Assembly: GCA_963724705.1 (NCBI GenBank)
Contig: CAVRVS010000002.1
Location: 372,001 to 436,000, forward strand
DNA: 64,000 nt
From: DASQPR01 sp963724705
GTDB taxonomy: Bacteria > Actinomycetota > Actinomycetes > Mycobacteriales > Micromonosporaceae
Reading direction: 5' to 3'
The notes under the pieces were generated by a model. That model ran no database searches and was not told the DNA's origin. It saw only the letters and a list, made by a program, of their open reading frames with translations. Each line of letters opens with the position of its first letter. Positions within the stretch are counted from its first letter, which is position 1. The translations under genes were made by a program, and so were the position numbers. Of this stretch, positions 35,034 through 42,561 are shown piece by piece.

Positions 35034-36668
35034 TCCCTCGACGATCGTGAGCCGGACGGTGGAGTCGGTGATCGCGCCGCCGTCCGGCTCGTACGGATCC
35101 CGGTCGAGCACCACGAGATCGGCGTACTTTCCGACTTCGATCGACCCGGTCATGTCGTCGTGGTGATTGGCGTGAGCCGAACCCATCGTGTAGGCGTACG
35201 CGGCGTCGGCAAACGACAGCCGTTCGGCCGGCAGGAATGGCGGCTCATCCGGGCCCGTGCCCGGCTCGGTCCGGGTGACGGCGACATGCATGATCTCGAG
35301 CGGATCGGGGCTCGACACCGGCCAGTCGCTGCCCAGCGCGAGGCGGCCGCCGGCGCGCGCGATCGACGCGAACGGGTACTGCCACGTCGACCGCTCGTCG
35401 CCGAGGTACGGGATGGTCAGCTCGGTCATCTGCGGCTCGGCGCACGCCCACAGCGCCTGGATGTTCGCGGTGGCGTCGAGCGCGCCGAAGCGCGGGACGT
35501 CGTCGGGGTGTACGACCTGCAGGTGCGCGATCTGGTGGCGATTGTCGCGGGCGCCGTTCGCCGTCCGGGCCGCCTCGATCGCGTCGAGCGCGGTCCGTAC
35601 GCCCCGGTCGCCGAGCGCGTGCATGTGGACCTGGAAGCCGGCTCCGTCGAGCGCGGTGACGATCTGTGGCAGGAGCTCTGGGTCGATGAAGTCCAGCCCG
35701 CTGTTCGCCGTCTCGTGGCCGTGGCCGTCGAGGTAGGGCGAGAGCATCGCGGCGGTGAACGTCTCGCAGACCCCGTCCAGCATGATCTTGACCGACGACG
35801 GGCGGAAGCGGCCCACTGGTCCGCGGGCGCGGCGGTCGATCATCTCCTCGACCTGGTCGAGGCCGCCGGACCGGTCCCACCACAGCGCTCCGATGACCCG
35901 GGCCGTCAGATCGCCGGACGCCGCCACGTCGAGGTAGGTCTGCAACGAGTCGCTCATGCTGGGACCGTCGCCGACCCATGCGTCCTGCCAGGCCGTGATG
36001 CCGAGCGAGTGCAGGTAGGCCTGGCCGACGAGGAGACCGTGACGCATGTCATCCGGAGTCGCGATCGGCACGTGCTTCTCGACGAGATCCATCGCGCCCT
36101 CGTGCAGGGCGCCGGTCGGGTGACCAGCGGAGTCGCGTTCGATGCGGCCGTCGACCGGGTCAGCCGTGTCCCGCGTGATCCCAGCGATCTCCAGCGCCCG
36201 TGTGTTGACCCAGCCACTGTGATGGTCGCGGTTGGGCAGGAACACCGGCCGGTCGGCGACGATCGCGTCGAGCGCGGCGGCGGTCGGGCAGCCGCCCGGG
36301 AAGGACTCCATCGACCAGCCGCCGCCGTCGATCCACTCCCGATCCGGGTTGGCCTCGGCGTAGGCGCGGATGGCCGCCAGATACGCCGCCTCCGTCTTCA
36401 ACCCGGTGAGATCGCACCGGGAGCGCTCCAGGCCGCCGGACACCGGATGCGCGTGCGCATCCTGGAAGCCGGGCATGACGGCCCGGCCGGCCAGATCGAG
36501 GACGTCGGTCGCGGGCCGCATGTACTCGCGAATCTCCTCGTCGGATCCAACGGCCAGAATGCGGCCGCTATGGATCGCGATTGCGCTGGGCGGCGGGGCG
36601 GACGGGTTGCTGTACGGTCCGGCCACCGCGCGGACCACCCCGCCGGTGAGGATGAGATCAGCGTGCAC
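35010..36668 (-). CDS. Amidohydrolase, YtcJ-like
   Basis: A 552-aa metal-dependent hydrolase of the amidohydrolase superfamily (YtcJ/NfdA branch). The metal motif DAHAHP is near residues 70-75, with further ligands in HMHALGDRGV, the HQIAHLQVVHP strand, and the ALGSDWPVSSPDP loop with the metal Asp. The family includes N-substituted formamide deformylases, but many members are uncharacterised. It is convergent with the QueA-like gene and divergent from the M67 peptidase gene, so it appears to be an insertion into the conserved clpS-cysM block. Confidence 0.9.
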   Translation of the reverse strand: MHADLILTGGVVRAVAGPYSNPSAPPPSAIAIHSGRILAVGSDEEIREYMRPATDVLDLAGRAVMPGFQDAHAHPVSGGLERSRCDLTGLKTEAAYLAAIRAYAEANPDREWIDGGGWSMESFPGGCPTAAALDAIVADRPVFLPNRDHHSGWVNTRALEIAGITRDTADPVDGRIERDSAGHPTGALHEGAMDLVEKHVPIATPDDMRHGLLVGQAYLHSLGITAWQDAWVGDGPSMSDSLQTYLDVAASGDLTARVIGALWWDRSGGLDQVEEMIDRRARGPVGRFRPSSVKIMLDGVCETFTAAMLSPYLDGHGHETANSGLDFIDPELLPQIVTALDGAGFQVHMHALGDRGVRTALDAIEAARTANGARDNRHQIAHLQVVHPDDVPRFGALDATANIQALWACAEPQMTELTIPYLGDERSTWQYPFASIARAGGRLALGSDWPVSSPDPLEIMHVAVTRTEPGTGPDEPPFLPAERLSFADAAYAYTMGSAHANHHDDMTGSIEVGKYADLVVLDRDPYEPDGGAITDSTVRLTIVEGGVVYEAS

Positions 36669-36715
36669 GAGCGCCTCCCGCGGCTTCGTAGTGCCGCCGA
36701 GCAGCAGGATAGGCT

Positions 36716-37225
36716 ATGCGGGTGCTGACTATCGACCGCGGCATCGTCGACGGGATCGTGGCCCATGCCCGCCGTGACCACCCGGAAGAGGCGTGCGGCG
36801 TGGTGGCTGGCCCGATCGGCAGCGACCAGCCGGAGCGGCTGATCCCGATGGACAACGCCGAGCGATCGATGACGTTCTACCGTTTCGACCCGATGGAGCA
36901 GTTGCGGGTGTGGCGCGAGATGGACGACCGCGACGAGGAGCCGGTGGTGATTTACCACTCACATACCGCCACCGAGCCCTACCCGTCGCGCACCGACATC
37001 GCGTTCGCCGGCGAGCCCGGTGCGCATTACGTGTTGGTCTCCACACGGGAGCCCACGGTCGACGAGATCCGGTCGTTTCGCATCGTGGACGGCGAGGTAA
37101 CCGAGGAACCGGTGCGTGTCATCGGTGCGAGCGTGGACGGCGGGCCGGCCGGCTCCCCGGACGCCGTCACGACGTACATGTTCGGGCAGACGCAGAACAA
37201 CGTCGACTACGAGTGTCCGGCCTGA
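36716..37225 (+). CDS. M67 (JAMM/MPN) metallopeptidase, Mec-like
   Basis: A 169-aa zinc peptidase. The JAMM site is intact: Glu24/25 in PEEACGV, His81 and His83 in YHSHTATEPYPSRTD, Ser91 and Asp94. The mycobacterial relative Mec removes cysteine from the C-terminus of the sulfur carrier CysO after CysM has built it. Here the order Mec-CysO-CysM is kept, with cysO starting 73 bases downstream. The protein ends VDYECPA, a little longer than typical. Given the extended CysO tail next door, it may also trim the carrier before use. Confidence 0.9.
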   Translation: MRVLTIDRGIVDGIVAHARRDHPEEACGVVAGPIGSDQPERLIPMDNAERSMTFYRFDPMEQLRVWREMDDRDEEPVVIYHSHTATEPYPSRTDIAFAGEPGAHYVLVSTREPTVDEIRSFRIVDGEVTEEPVRVIGASVDGGPAGSPDAVTTYMFGQTQNNVDYECPA

Positions 37226-37298
37226 GCAATATCCCGGCCCCGTTTGTCGTTGCGTCCAACGTTCCTAGGTTCAAGACCGTTCAAGGAGTACGCCCACC

Positions 37299-37610
37299 AT
37301 GGCCATCGAGGTTCGCATCCCGACCATCTTGCGCAGCTACACCGGCGGCGCGAAAGCCGTCGACGGATCCGGCGATACGCTCGCCGATCTGCTCACCGAT
37401 CTTGACGCTCGTCACCCGGGCCTGCGGGACCGGCTCATCAAGGACGGTTCCCTCCATCGTTTCGTCAACATCTACATCAACGACGAGGACGTGCGCTTCC
37501 TCGGCTCGCTCGACGCGAAGCTCGCCGACGGCGACAACGTGACGATTCTGCCGGCCGTCGCCGGCGGCGCTCTGCCGTCGCTGCGTGGACCTGTCGCCAC
37601 CAGGAGCTAG
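37299..37610 (+). CDS. cysO: CysO-like ubiquitin-fold sulfur carrier with a C-terminal extension
   Basis: A 103-aa MoaD/ThiS-fold protein for cysteine synthesis. The body is clearly CysO (IEVRIPTILRSYTGG, RFVNIYINDEDVRF, DGDNVTILPAVAGG). Carriers of this family normally finish at or very near the Gly-Gly, whose carboxylate becomes a thiocarboxylate; here 13 residues (ALPSLRGPVATRS) follow Gly89-Gly90. Either a peptidase, plausibly the adjacent JAMM enzyme, must expose the GG, or an indel has extended the frame. The extension contains the AGGAG ribosome site of cysM, which starts two bases after the stop. Confidence 0.88.
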   Translation: MAIEVRIPTILRSYTGGAKAVDGSGDTLADLLTDLDARHPGLRDRLIKDGSLHRFVNIYINDEDVRFLGSLDAKLADGDNVTILPAVAGGALPSLRGPVATRS

Positions 37611-37612
37611 TC

Positions 37613-38563
37613 ATGGCCCGGTTCGACAGCCTCATCGACGCCTGCGGAGGCACGCCGCTCGTCGGGCTGCCCCGACTATCGCCCTCGGCCGACGTCCGCC
37701 TGTGGGCGAAGCTCGAGGACCGCAACCCCACCGGCAGCGTGAAGGACCGGGCCGCGCTGTGGATGGTGCGTGCCGCCGAGGCCGAGGGTCGGCTCACCAT
37801 GGGTGACACGATCTTGGAGCCGACCAGCGGCAACACCGGTATCGCTCTGGCCATGGTCGCGAAGCTCCGCGGCTATCGGCTGGTCTGCGTGATGCCCGAG
37901 AACGTGTCGACGGAGCGCACCCAGCTGCTCCGCATGTACGGCGCGGAGATCATCTTCTCGCCGGCGGCCGGCGGCTCGAACCAGGCCGTCGCGATGGCGC
38001 GACAGATCGCCGAAGACCACCCGGACTGGGTGATGCTCTTCCAGTACGGCAACGAGGCCAACGCCCGGGCCCACTACGAGACGACCGGCCCGGAGCTGCT
38101 GCGCGACCTGCCGACGATCACGCACTTCGTGGCCGGCCTCGGCACCACCGGCACGCTCATGGGCACCGGGCGCTATCTGCGGGAGAAGCAACCGGACGTC
38201 GAGATCATCGCGGCCGAGCCCCGCTACGGCGAGGTCGTCTACGGCCTGCGCAACATCGACGAGGGCTACGTTCCCGAGCTGTACGACGCGACGGTGCTGA
38301 GCCGGCGTTTCTCGGTCGGCACGCGCGATGCGGTACTCCGTACCCGGCAATTGGTCGAGGTTGAAGGGATCTTCGCCGGGTTCTCCACCGGAGCGGTCCT
38401 GCACGCGGCCCTGTCCGTCGGGCACCAGGCCGTCAAAGAGGGTCGCAAGGCGGACATCGCGTTCCTGGTCGCTGACGGCGGTTACCGATACCTGTCCACC
38501 GGGGCGTACGGCGGCACGCTGGCCGATGCGGAGGCGGCGCTCGAAGGCCAGCTCTGGGCCTAG
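37613..38563 (+). CDS. cysM: CysM-type cysteine synthase (CysO-dependent)
   Basis: A 316-aa fold-type II PLP enzyme. The PLP lysine is Lys44 in NPTGSVKDRAA, the substrate loop TSGNTGIAL is near 72, and the glycine-rich phosphate-binding loop is GLGTTGTLMGTGR. In mycobacteria CysM uses O-phosphoserine and the CysO thiocarboxylate to make a CysO-cysteine adduct, and the neighbouring carrier and peptidase fit that route. Strong coupling to cysO is expected from the 2-base gap and AGGAG. Its last four bases overlap a convergent gene. Confidence 0.93.
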   Translation: MARFDSLIDACGGTPLVGLPRLSPSADVRLWAKLEDRNPTGSVKDRAALWMVRAAEAEGRLTMGDTILEPTSGNTGIALAMVAKLRGYRLVCVMPENVSTERTQLLRMYGAEIIFSPAAGGSNQAVAMARQIAEDHPDWVMLFQYGNEANARAHYETTGPELLRDLPTITHFVAGLGTTGTLMGTGRYLREKQPDVEIIAAEPRYGEVVYGLRNIDEGYVPELYDATVLSRRFSVGTRDAVLRTRQLVEVEGIFAGFSTGAVLHAALSVGHQAVKEGRKADIAFLVADGGYRYLSTGAYGGTLADAEAALEGQLWA

Positions 38564-39096
38564 AGGGACAGCACCAGGATCAACGCCACGATGATGGTGA
38601 CCGATGCCACACCGAGCAGTGCCCACGGTGCGATGCGCCACCGCGCGGTGACGAACGCGCCGAGTGTCGAGCTGAAGCCGATGAGGCCGACGATCGCGGC
38701 GAGAGGCGTGAACCAGGCGGGTGCGCCGGCGATGATCGCGAACGCGGAACGGATGGCGAGCACCAGACCGATGATGCCGATGACGGCGGCCCAGGCGCAG
38801 AGGCCGACGAGGCGGCCGGGTGCCGGCGGCTGCTTCGTCTCCGGCCGCATGGCGAGCGTGACCCGGGCGAGCCCGGCAGGCTCGCCGTCGTTGGCCACGA
38901 CGGGCGTGCCGCCCATAGTCGCGTCGAGGTCGCCCGCGTAGGTCTCCGCGATGTACGTCCCCGGCTTGGTCCGGGCCGGCGGGATGCTGCCGACCCTAAC
39001 GTTGCCGACCTTGGCGCTGCCGACCTTCGCGCTACCGACCTTGGCGTTGCCAGTGGCGGCCTGGCCCACCGCCGTACGGGTCGCGTCGCTGCTCAC
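38560..39096 (-). CDS. Small membrane protein with an AKVGS repeat
   Basis: A 178-aa unrecognised protein. Residues 18-38 are a low-complexity repeat (NAKVGSAKVGSAKVGN), then a soluble segment, then about three or four membrane helices from residue 95 (VGLCAWAAVIGIIGLVLAI, PLAAIVGLIGFSSTLGAFV, WALLGVASVTIIVALILVL). The stop overlaps that of convergent cysM by 4 bases. Actinobacterial proteins of this kind often carry DUF4190-like domains, but I am not sure of that here. Function unknown. Confidence 0.7.
   Translation of the reverse strand: MSSDATRTAVGQAATGNAKVGSAKVGSAKVGNVRVGSIPPARTKPGTYIAETYAGDLDATMGGTPVVANDGEPAGLARVTLAMRPETKQPPAPGRLVGLCAWAAVIGIIGLVLAIRSAFAIIAGAPAWFTPLAAIVGLIGFSSTLGAFVTARWRIAPWALLGVASVTIIVALILVLSL
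38993..39052. repeat. 15-bp coding tandem repeat, four copies
   Basis: Four imperfect 15-base units (ACCTTGGCGCTGCCG type) at 38993, 39008, 39023 and 39038 encode the VG-SAKVG-SAKVG-NAKVG repeat of the small membrane protein. Unit length keeps the frame, so copy number could vary without breaking the gene. Confidence 0.8.
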
Positions 39097-39294
39097 AAGC
39101 TATCGGGCCTTCCGGAAGAAGCGGCATATCAAGCCTCTACCCTACCCAGCCGTCGCCGCCGGGAATCCTGCCGACACCCGACCGCAAACCGACCGGACGT
39201 TTCGGACGTTTGCCGGCATGATGCCTGTCACGTTCCAGACAGCCATGCCCGTTGTGTCCCGTGTGGTGATGCCGCACAGCGTAGGCTCCGCAGC

Positions 39295-40201
39295 GTGAGC
39301 GACGCGCCCATCGGCATCTTCGACTCGGGAGTCGGCGGCCTGACGGTGGCCCGTGCGATCCTCGATCAGCTGCCGCATGAGCAGCTTCGCTACCTCGGGG
39401 ACACGGCTCATTTGCCGTACGGGCCGAGGCCGATCGCCGACGTACGCCGACTCGCGCTCGGGTGCCTCGACCGGCTGGTCGACGAGGGCGTCAAGATGCT
39501 CGTGATCGCGTGCAACACGGCGTCGGCCGCATGCCTCCACGATGCCCGCGAGCGATATTCGGTGCCGGTGGTCGAGGTCATCCGGCCGGCCGTACGCCGT
39601 GCCGTCGCCGCCACCCGCAACGGCCAGATCGGCGTGATCGGCACTCGGGCCACGATCAGCAGCGGCGCGTACGCCGACGGTTTCGCGGCCGCGCCGCACG
39701 TGAATGTGACGAGCGTCGCGTGCCCCCAGTTCGTGGACTTCGTCGAGCGCGGTATCACCTCCGGCCGGGCGCTGCTCGGCCTGGCGCACGGATACCTCGA
39801 TCCGTTGCAGCGCGCCGACGTCGACACGGTGGTCCTCGGCTGCACGCACTATCCGCTGCTGACCGGGCTGCTGGGCGTCGTGATGGGCGACGGCGTCACG
39901 CTGGTGTCGAGCGCGGACGAAACGGCTCGCGAGGTGTACCGGCGCCTGACGGAGCTGGACATGTTCCGGGCACAGGACGCGCCGTCGCCACGCCACGAAT
40001 TCCGCAGCACCGGTGACCCGGTCGCATTCGCCCGGCTCGCGCAGCGATTTCTCGGACCCGAGGCGGCCGCCGACCCGCGTCGGTCACGCCGAGTTGCCCG
40101 TGGTCACGGCCGAGCCTGTCGAGGCCGTCGGTGTCACCGCCGAGCCAACCGGCGCTCGGGAGGTCGTGGCCCAGCCGGCCGGCGCGCGGGGGATCGCGTG
40201 A
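39295..40201 (+). CDS. murI: Glutamate racemase (frameshifted near its end)
   Basis: Makes D-glutamate for peptidoglycan. Visible are Asp10 in GIFDSGVGGLT, Cys73 in IACNTASA, and Cys183 in VLGCTHYPLL, with the standard length up to about residue 260. An extra base near 40075-40085 throws the tail into an Arg-rich frame that reads on into the next gene. In the other frame the tail is a natural Val/Ala/Glu-rich stretch ending ARGIA with a TGA at 40199-40201 overlapping the downstream GTG. Corrected length is 301 aa. As an essential gene, its interruption is probably a sequence error. Confidence 0.9.
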
Positions 40202-40944
40202 AACTCACGGTCCTCGGTTGTGCGGGCAGCTTTCCCGGGCCCGAGTCCGCTTGCTCGGCGTATCTGATCGAGGCGGACGGATTCCGGCTGATGATGGACT
40301 TCGGCACCGGCTCGTTGTCGGCGCTGCAGCGGTATTCGGGTCTCAAATCGGTCGATGCCGTGCTGCTCACGCACCTGCACTGCGATCACATGCTGGACGC
40401 GTGCTCCTATGTCGTCGTCCGACGGTACGCCCCGGACGGTCCGTACGAGCGGCTGCCGCTGTTCGCCCCGGCCGGTGCCCGCGAGCGCATGATCGCCGCG
40501 TACGGCAGCGACGAAGGCCCGCTCGACGACGTGTACGCGTTCTTCGCGCTGAAGCCGGGCACGTTCCCGATCGGACCGCTGTCGGTCACCGTCGACCGCG
40601 TCGAGCATCCGGTCGAGACGTACGGCGTCCGGATCGAGCACGGTGGCCGTACCCTCGCCTACTCGGCCGACACGGCGCCGTGTGACCCGTTGATCCGTCT
40701 CGCGTCGGGCGCGGACGCGTTCCTCTGCGAGGCCAGCTATCTCGACACCGACGACAACCCGCCCGGCCTCCACATGACCGGCGGCGACGCCGGTGAGGCG
40801 GCGACCAAGGCCGGCGCACGCCAGTTGCTCCTGACCCACCTCGTCACCGCCTGGGGCAGCGAGAGCGCGACGCTCGACGCAGCCACCGGCTCCTACTCCG
40901 GGCCGGTCGAAGTGGTGCGGCCCGGCGCCACCTACGAGATCTAG
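40198..40944 (+). CDS. MBL-fold metallohydrolase
   Basis: A 248-aa beta-lactamase-fold hydrolase. The zinc motif THLHCDHMLD is at 58-67, with further ligands from HPVETYGVRI, the YSADTAP strand and the final LLTHLVTAWG. It sits between murI and rph, its usual actinobacterial place (homologues are called cyclic nucleotide-degrading or RNase Z-like, not established for this one). The GTG at 40198 overlaps the corrected murI stop; the apparent murI-MBL fusion is a frameshift artefact. Confidence 0.9.
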   Translation: MKLTVLGCAGSFPGPESACSAYLIEADGFRLMMDFGTGSLSALQRYSGLKSVDAVLLTHLHCDHMLDACSYVVVRRYAPDGPYERLPLFAPAGARERMIAAYGSDEGPLDDVYAFFALKPGTFPIGPLSVTVDRVEHPVETYGVRIEHGGRTLAYSADTAPCDPLIRLASGADAFLCEASYLDTDDNPPGLHMTGGDAGEAATKAGARQLLLTHLVTAWGSESATLDAATGSYSGPVEVVRPGATYEI

Positions 40945-40992
40945 CGCCCGCCTGTCGGCTGAGCACAAACCCGCGCCCGTAACATGGCGGGC

Positions 40993-41730
40993 ATGGCCCG
41001 ACCCGATGGACGTAAACCCGACGAGCTGCGACCCGTCACCCTGACCCGCGCCTGGAGCATGCACGCGGAGGGCTCGGTGCTCGTCGACTTCGGCGATACC
41101 CGAGTGCTGTGCACGGCCAGCGTCACCGGTGGCGTGCCCCGGTGGCGAAAGGGTTCCGGCCTCGGCTGGGTCACCAGCGAATACGCGATGCTGCCGCGCG
41201 CGACAACCACCCGCAACGATCGCGAGAGCATCAAGGGCCGGGTGGGTGGCCGTACCCACGAAATTTCCCGGTTGATCGGCCGCAGCCTGCGCGCGTGCAT
41301 CGACCTGGGGGCGCTCGGCGAGAATTCCGTCGTGATCGACTGCGACGTGCTGCAGGCGGACGGCGGCACGCGCACCGCGGCGATCACCGGCGCCTATGTC
41401 GCGCTGACCGACGCGGTCAGCTGGATGGCGGCCCGGGGGATGCTCAGCGGCAAACCGGAGAAGGTCATCCACCGGTCGGTGTCCGCGGTCAGCGTCGGCG
41501 TGATCGACGGTGAACCCCGACTCGACCTCTGCTACGCCGAGGACGGCACGGCCGACGTCGACATGAACATCGTTTGTACGGGGACCGGCGAGTTCGTCGA
41601 GGTGCAGGGCACCGGCGAGCACAACGTCTTCGGCCGCGACGAGTTGGACACGCTGCTCGACCTCGGCGTCTCGGGCTGCCGCCAGCTCGCGGAGTTGCAG
41701 GCGGCCGCGCTTGCGGCCCCACTCGGCTGA
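40993..41730 (+). CDS. rph: Ribonuclease PH
   Basis: A 245-aa phosphorolytic 3'-5' exoribonuclease that trims tRNA 3' ends. Typical RNase PH blocks are present: MARPDGRKPDELRPV, SVLVDFGDTRVLCTASV, RGSLALAAL-type ISRLIGRSLRA, and VIDCDVLQADGGTRTAAITG with the phosphate-binding TRTA. Of two close ATGs (40984 and 40993) the second gives the usual MARPDGR start. It is 14 bases upstream of rdgB, the conserved pair. Confidence 0.95.
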   Translation: MARPDGRKPDELRPVTLTRAWSMHAEGSVLVDFGDTRVLCTASVTGGVPRWRKGSGLGWVTSEYAMLPRATTTRNDRESIKGRVGGRTHEISRLIGRSLRACIDLGALGENSVVIDCDVLQADGGTRTAAITGAYVALTDAVSWMAARGMLSGKPEKVIHRSVSAVSVGVIDGEPRLDLCYAEDGTADVDMNIVCTGTGEFVEVQGTGEHNVFGRDELDTLLDLGVSGCRQLAELQAAALAAPLG

Positions 41731-41744
41731 TCGGGCCTACACAC

Positions 41745-42350
41745 GTGAAGATCCTGCTGGCCACCCGCAATGCGAAGAAGCTGCTCGAGCTTCAGCGGAT
41801 CCTGGACGCCGCGCCGGACATCGCCGACGTGACGATTCTCGGCCTGTCCGACGTCGAGACGTACGTGGAAGTACCCGAGTCGGGCCTGACGTTCGATGAC
41901 AACGCGCTGCTCAAGGCGCGCGAGGGCGCCGAGCACACCGGCCTGCCGTCGGTGGCCGACGACTCCGGTCTGGCCGTCGACGTCATGGGTGGGATGCCCG
42001 GAATCTTCAGCGCCCGCTGGTCCGGCCAACACGGGGACGACGACGCGAATCTGGATCTGCTGCTCGCCCAGGTCGGCGACGTCCCGGACGAGGCGCTGAC
42101 GGCGTCGTTCGTCTGCTCGGCGGCATTGGCGCTGCCCGACGGCCGGACGTTCACTGCGCAGGGGCGGATGCCTGGGCGCCTTGTTCGGGCCCGGCGGGGC
42201 TCGGGTGGCTTTGGCTACGACCCGATCTTCGTCGCGGACGGGCACACAAGGACGAACGCCGAGCTGACGCCGGACGAGAAGGACGCCATCAGCCACCGTG
42301 GGCAGGCGTTCCGCGCGCTGGCGGCGATCATCGCGCGCGAACTTCCCTGA
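41745..42350 (+). CDS. rdgB: RdgB/HAM1 non-canonical purine NTP pyrophosphatase
   Basis: A 201-aa house-cleaning enzyme that hydrolyses ITP, dITP and XTP to monophosphates. The family signature is intact: LLATRNAKKLLEL at the start, TFDDNALLKAREG, SVADDSGLAVDVMGG near residue 65, FGYDPIF and the C-terminal SHRGQAFRAL. The GTG at 41745 begins 14 bases after rph. It closes the conserved block that starts with clpS. Confidence 0.94.
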   Translation: MKILLATRNAKKLLELQRILDAAPDIADVTILGLSDVETYVEVPESGLTFDDNALLKAREGAEHTGLPSVADDSGLAVDVMGGMPGIFSARWSGQHGDDDANLDLLLAQVGDVPDEALTASFVCSAALALPDGRTFTAQGRMPGRLVRARRGSGGFGYDPIFVADGHTRTNAELTPDEKDAISHRGQAFRALAAIIARELP

Positions 42351-42425
42351 CCCGCGTCCGACCGGCATCACTCAACGTGATGTCACGCATTGTTACGGCC
42401 GGACCAAAGGCGTCGAGGCCCGATC

Positions 42426-42561
42426 GAGGGGCTTCAGTTGAGCACCTTCACGCACCGCGGTTGCTGACCTGCGTCTTCGTCAGCAGCCGCGGGTAGCGGC
42501 TCATCGGGCGACCTCACGTTGCGTACAAGTGGTGCGTGGCGGTGCTCATTTGAAGCCCCTC
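42426..42561. mobile_element. MITE-like 136-bp element with terminal inverted repeats
   Basis: GAGGGGCTTCAGTTGAGCACC at its left end and its near-exact reverse complement at 42541-42561 match at 18 of 21 positions, and the match continues inward with ACGCACC. Inside is a strong hairpin (42455-42468 with 42479-42492, one mismatch). It contains no gene and lies between convergent rdgB and the LtrA gene, whose stop codon falls in the right arm. No target duplication is obvious. It could instead be a structured bidirectional terminator. Confidence 0.6.

Noticed and set aside
35160..36728. Long plus-strand frame over the amidohydrolase
   Set aside because: It lacks any recognisable motif and is rich in Arg, Val and Gly as expected of an antisense frame in high-GC DNA; the minus-strand frame has complete metal-site motifs.
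40207..41622. Long minus-strand frame over the metallohydrolase and rph
   Set aside because: Antisense shadow; both plus-strand genes have complete family signatures.
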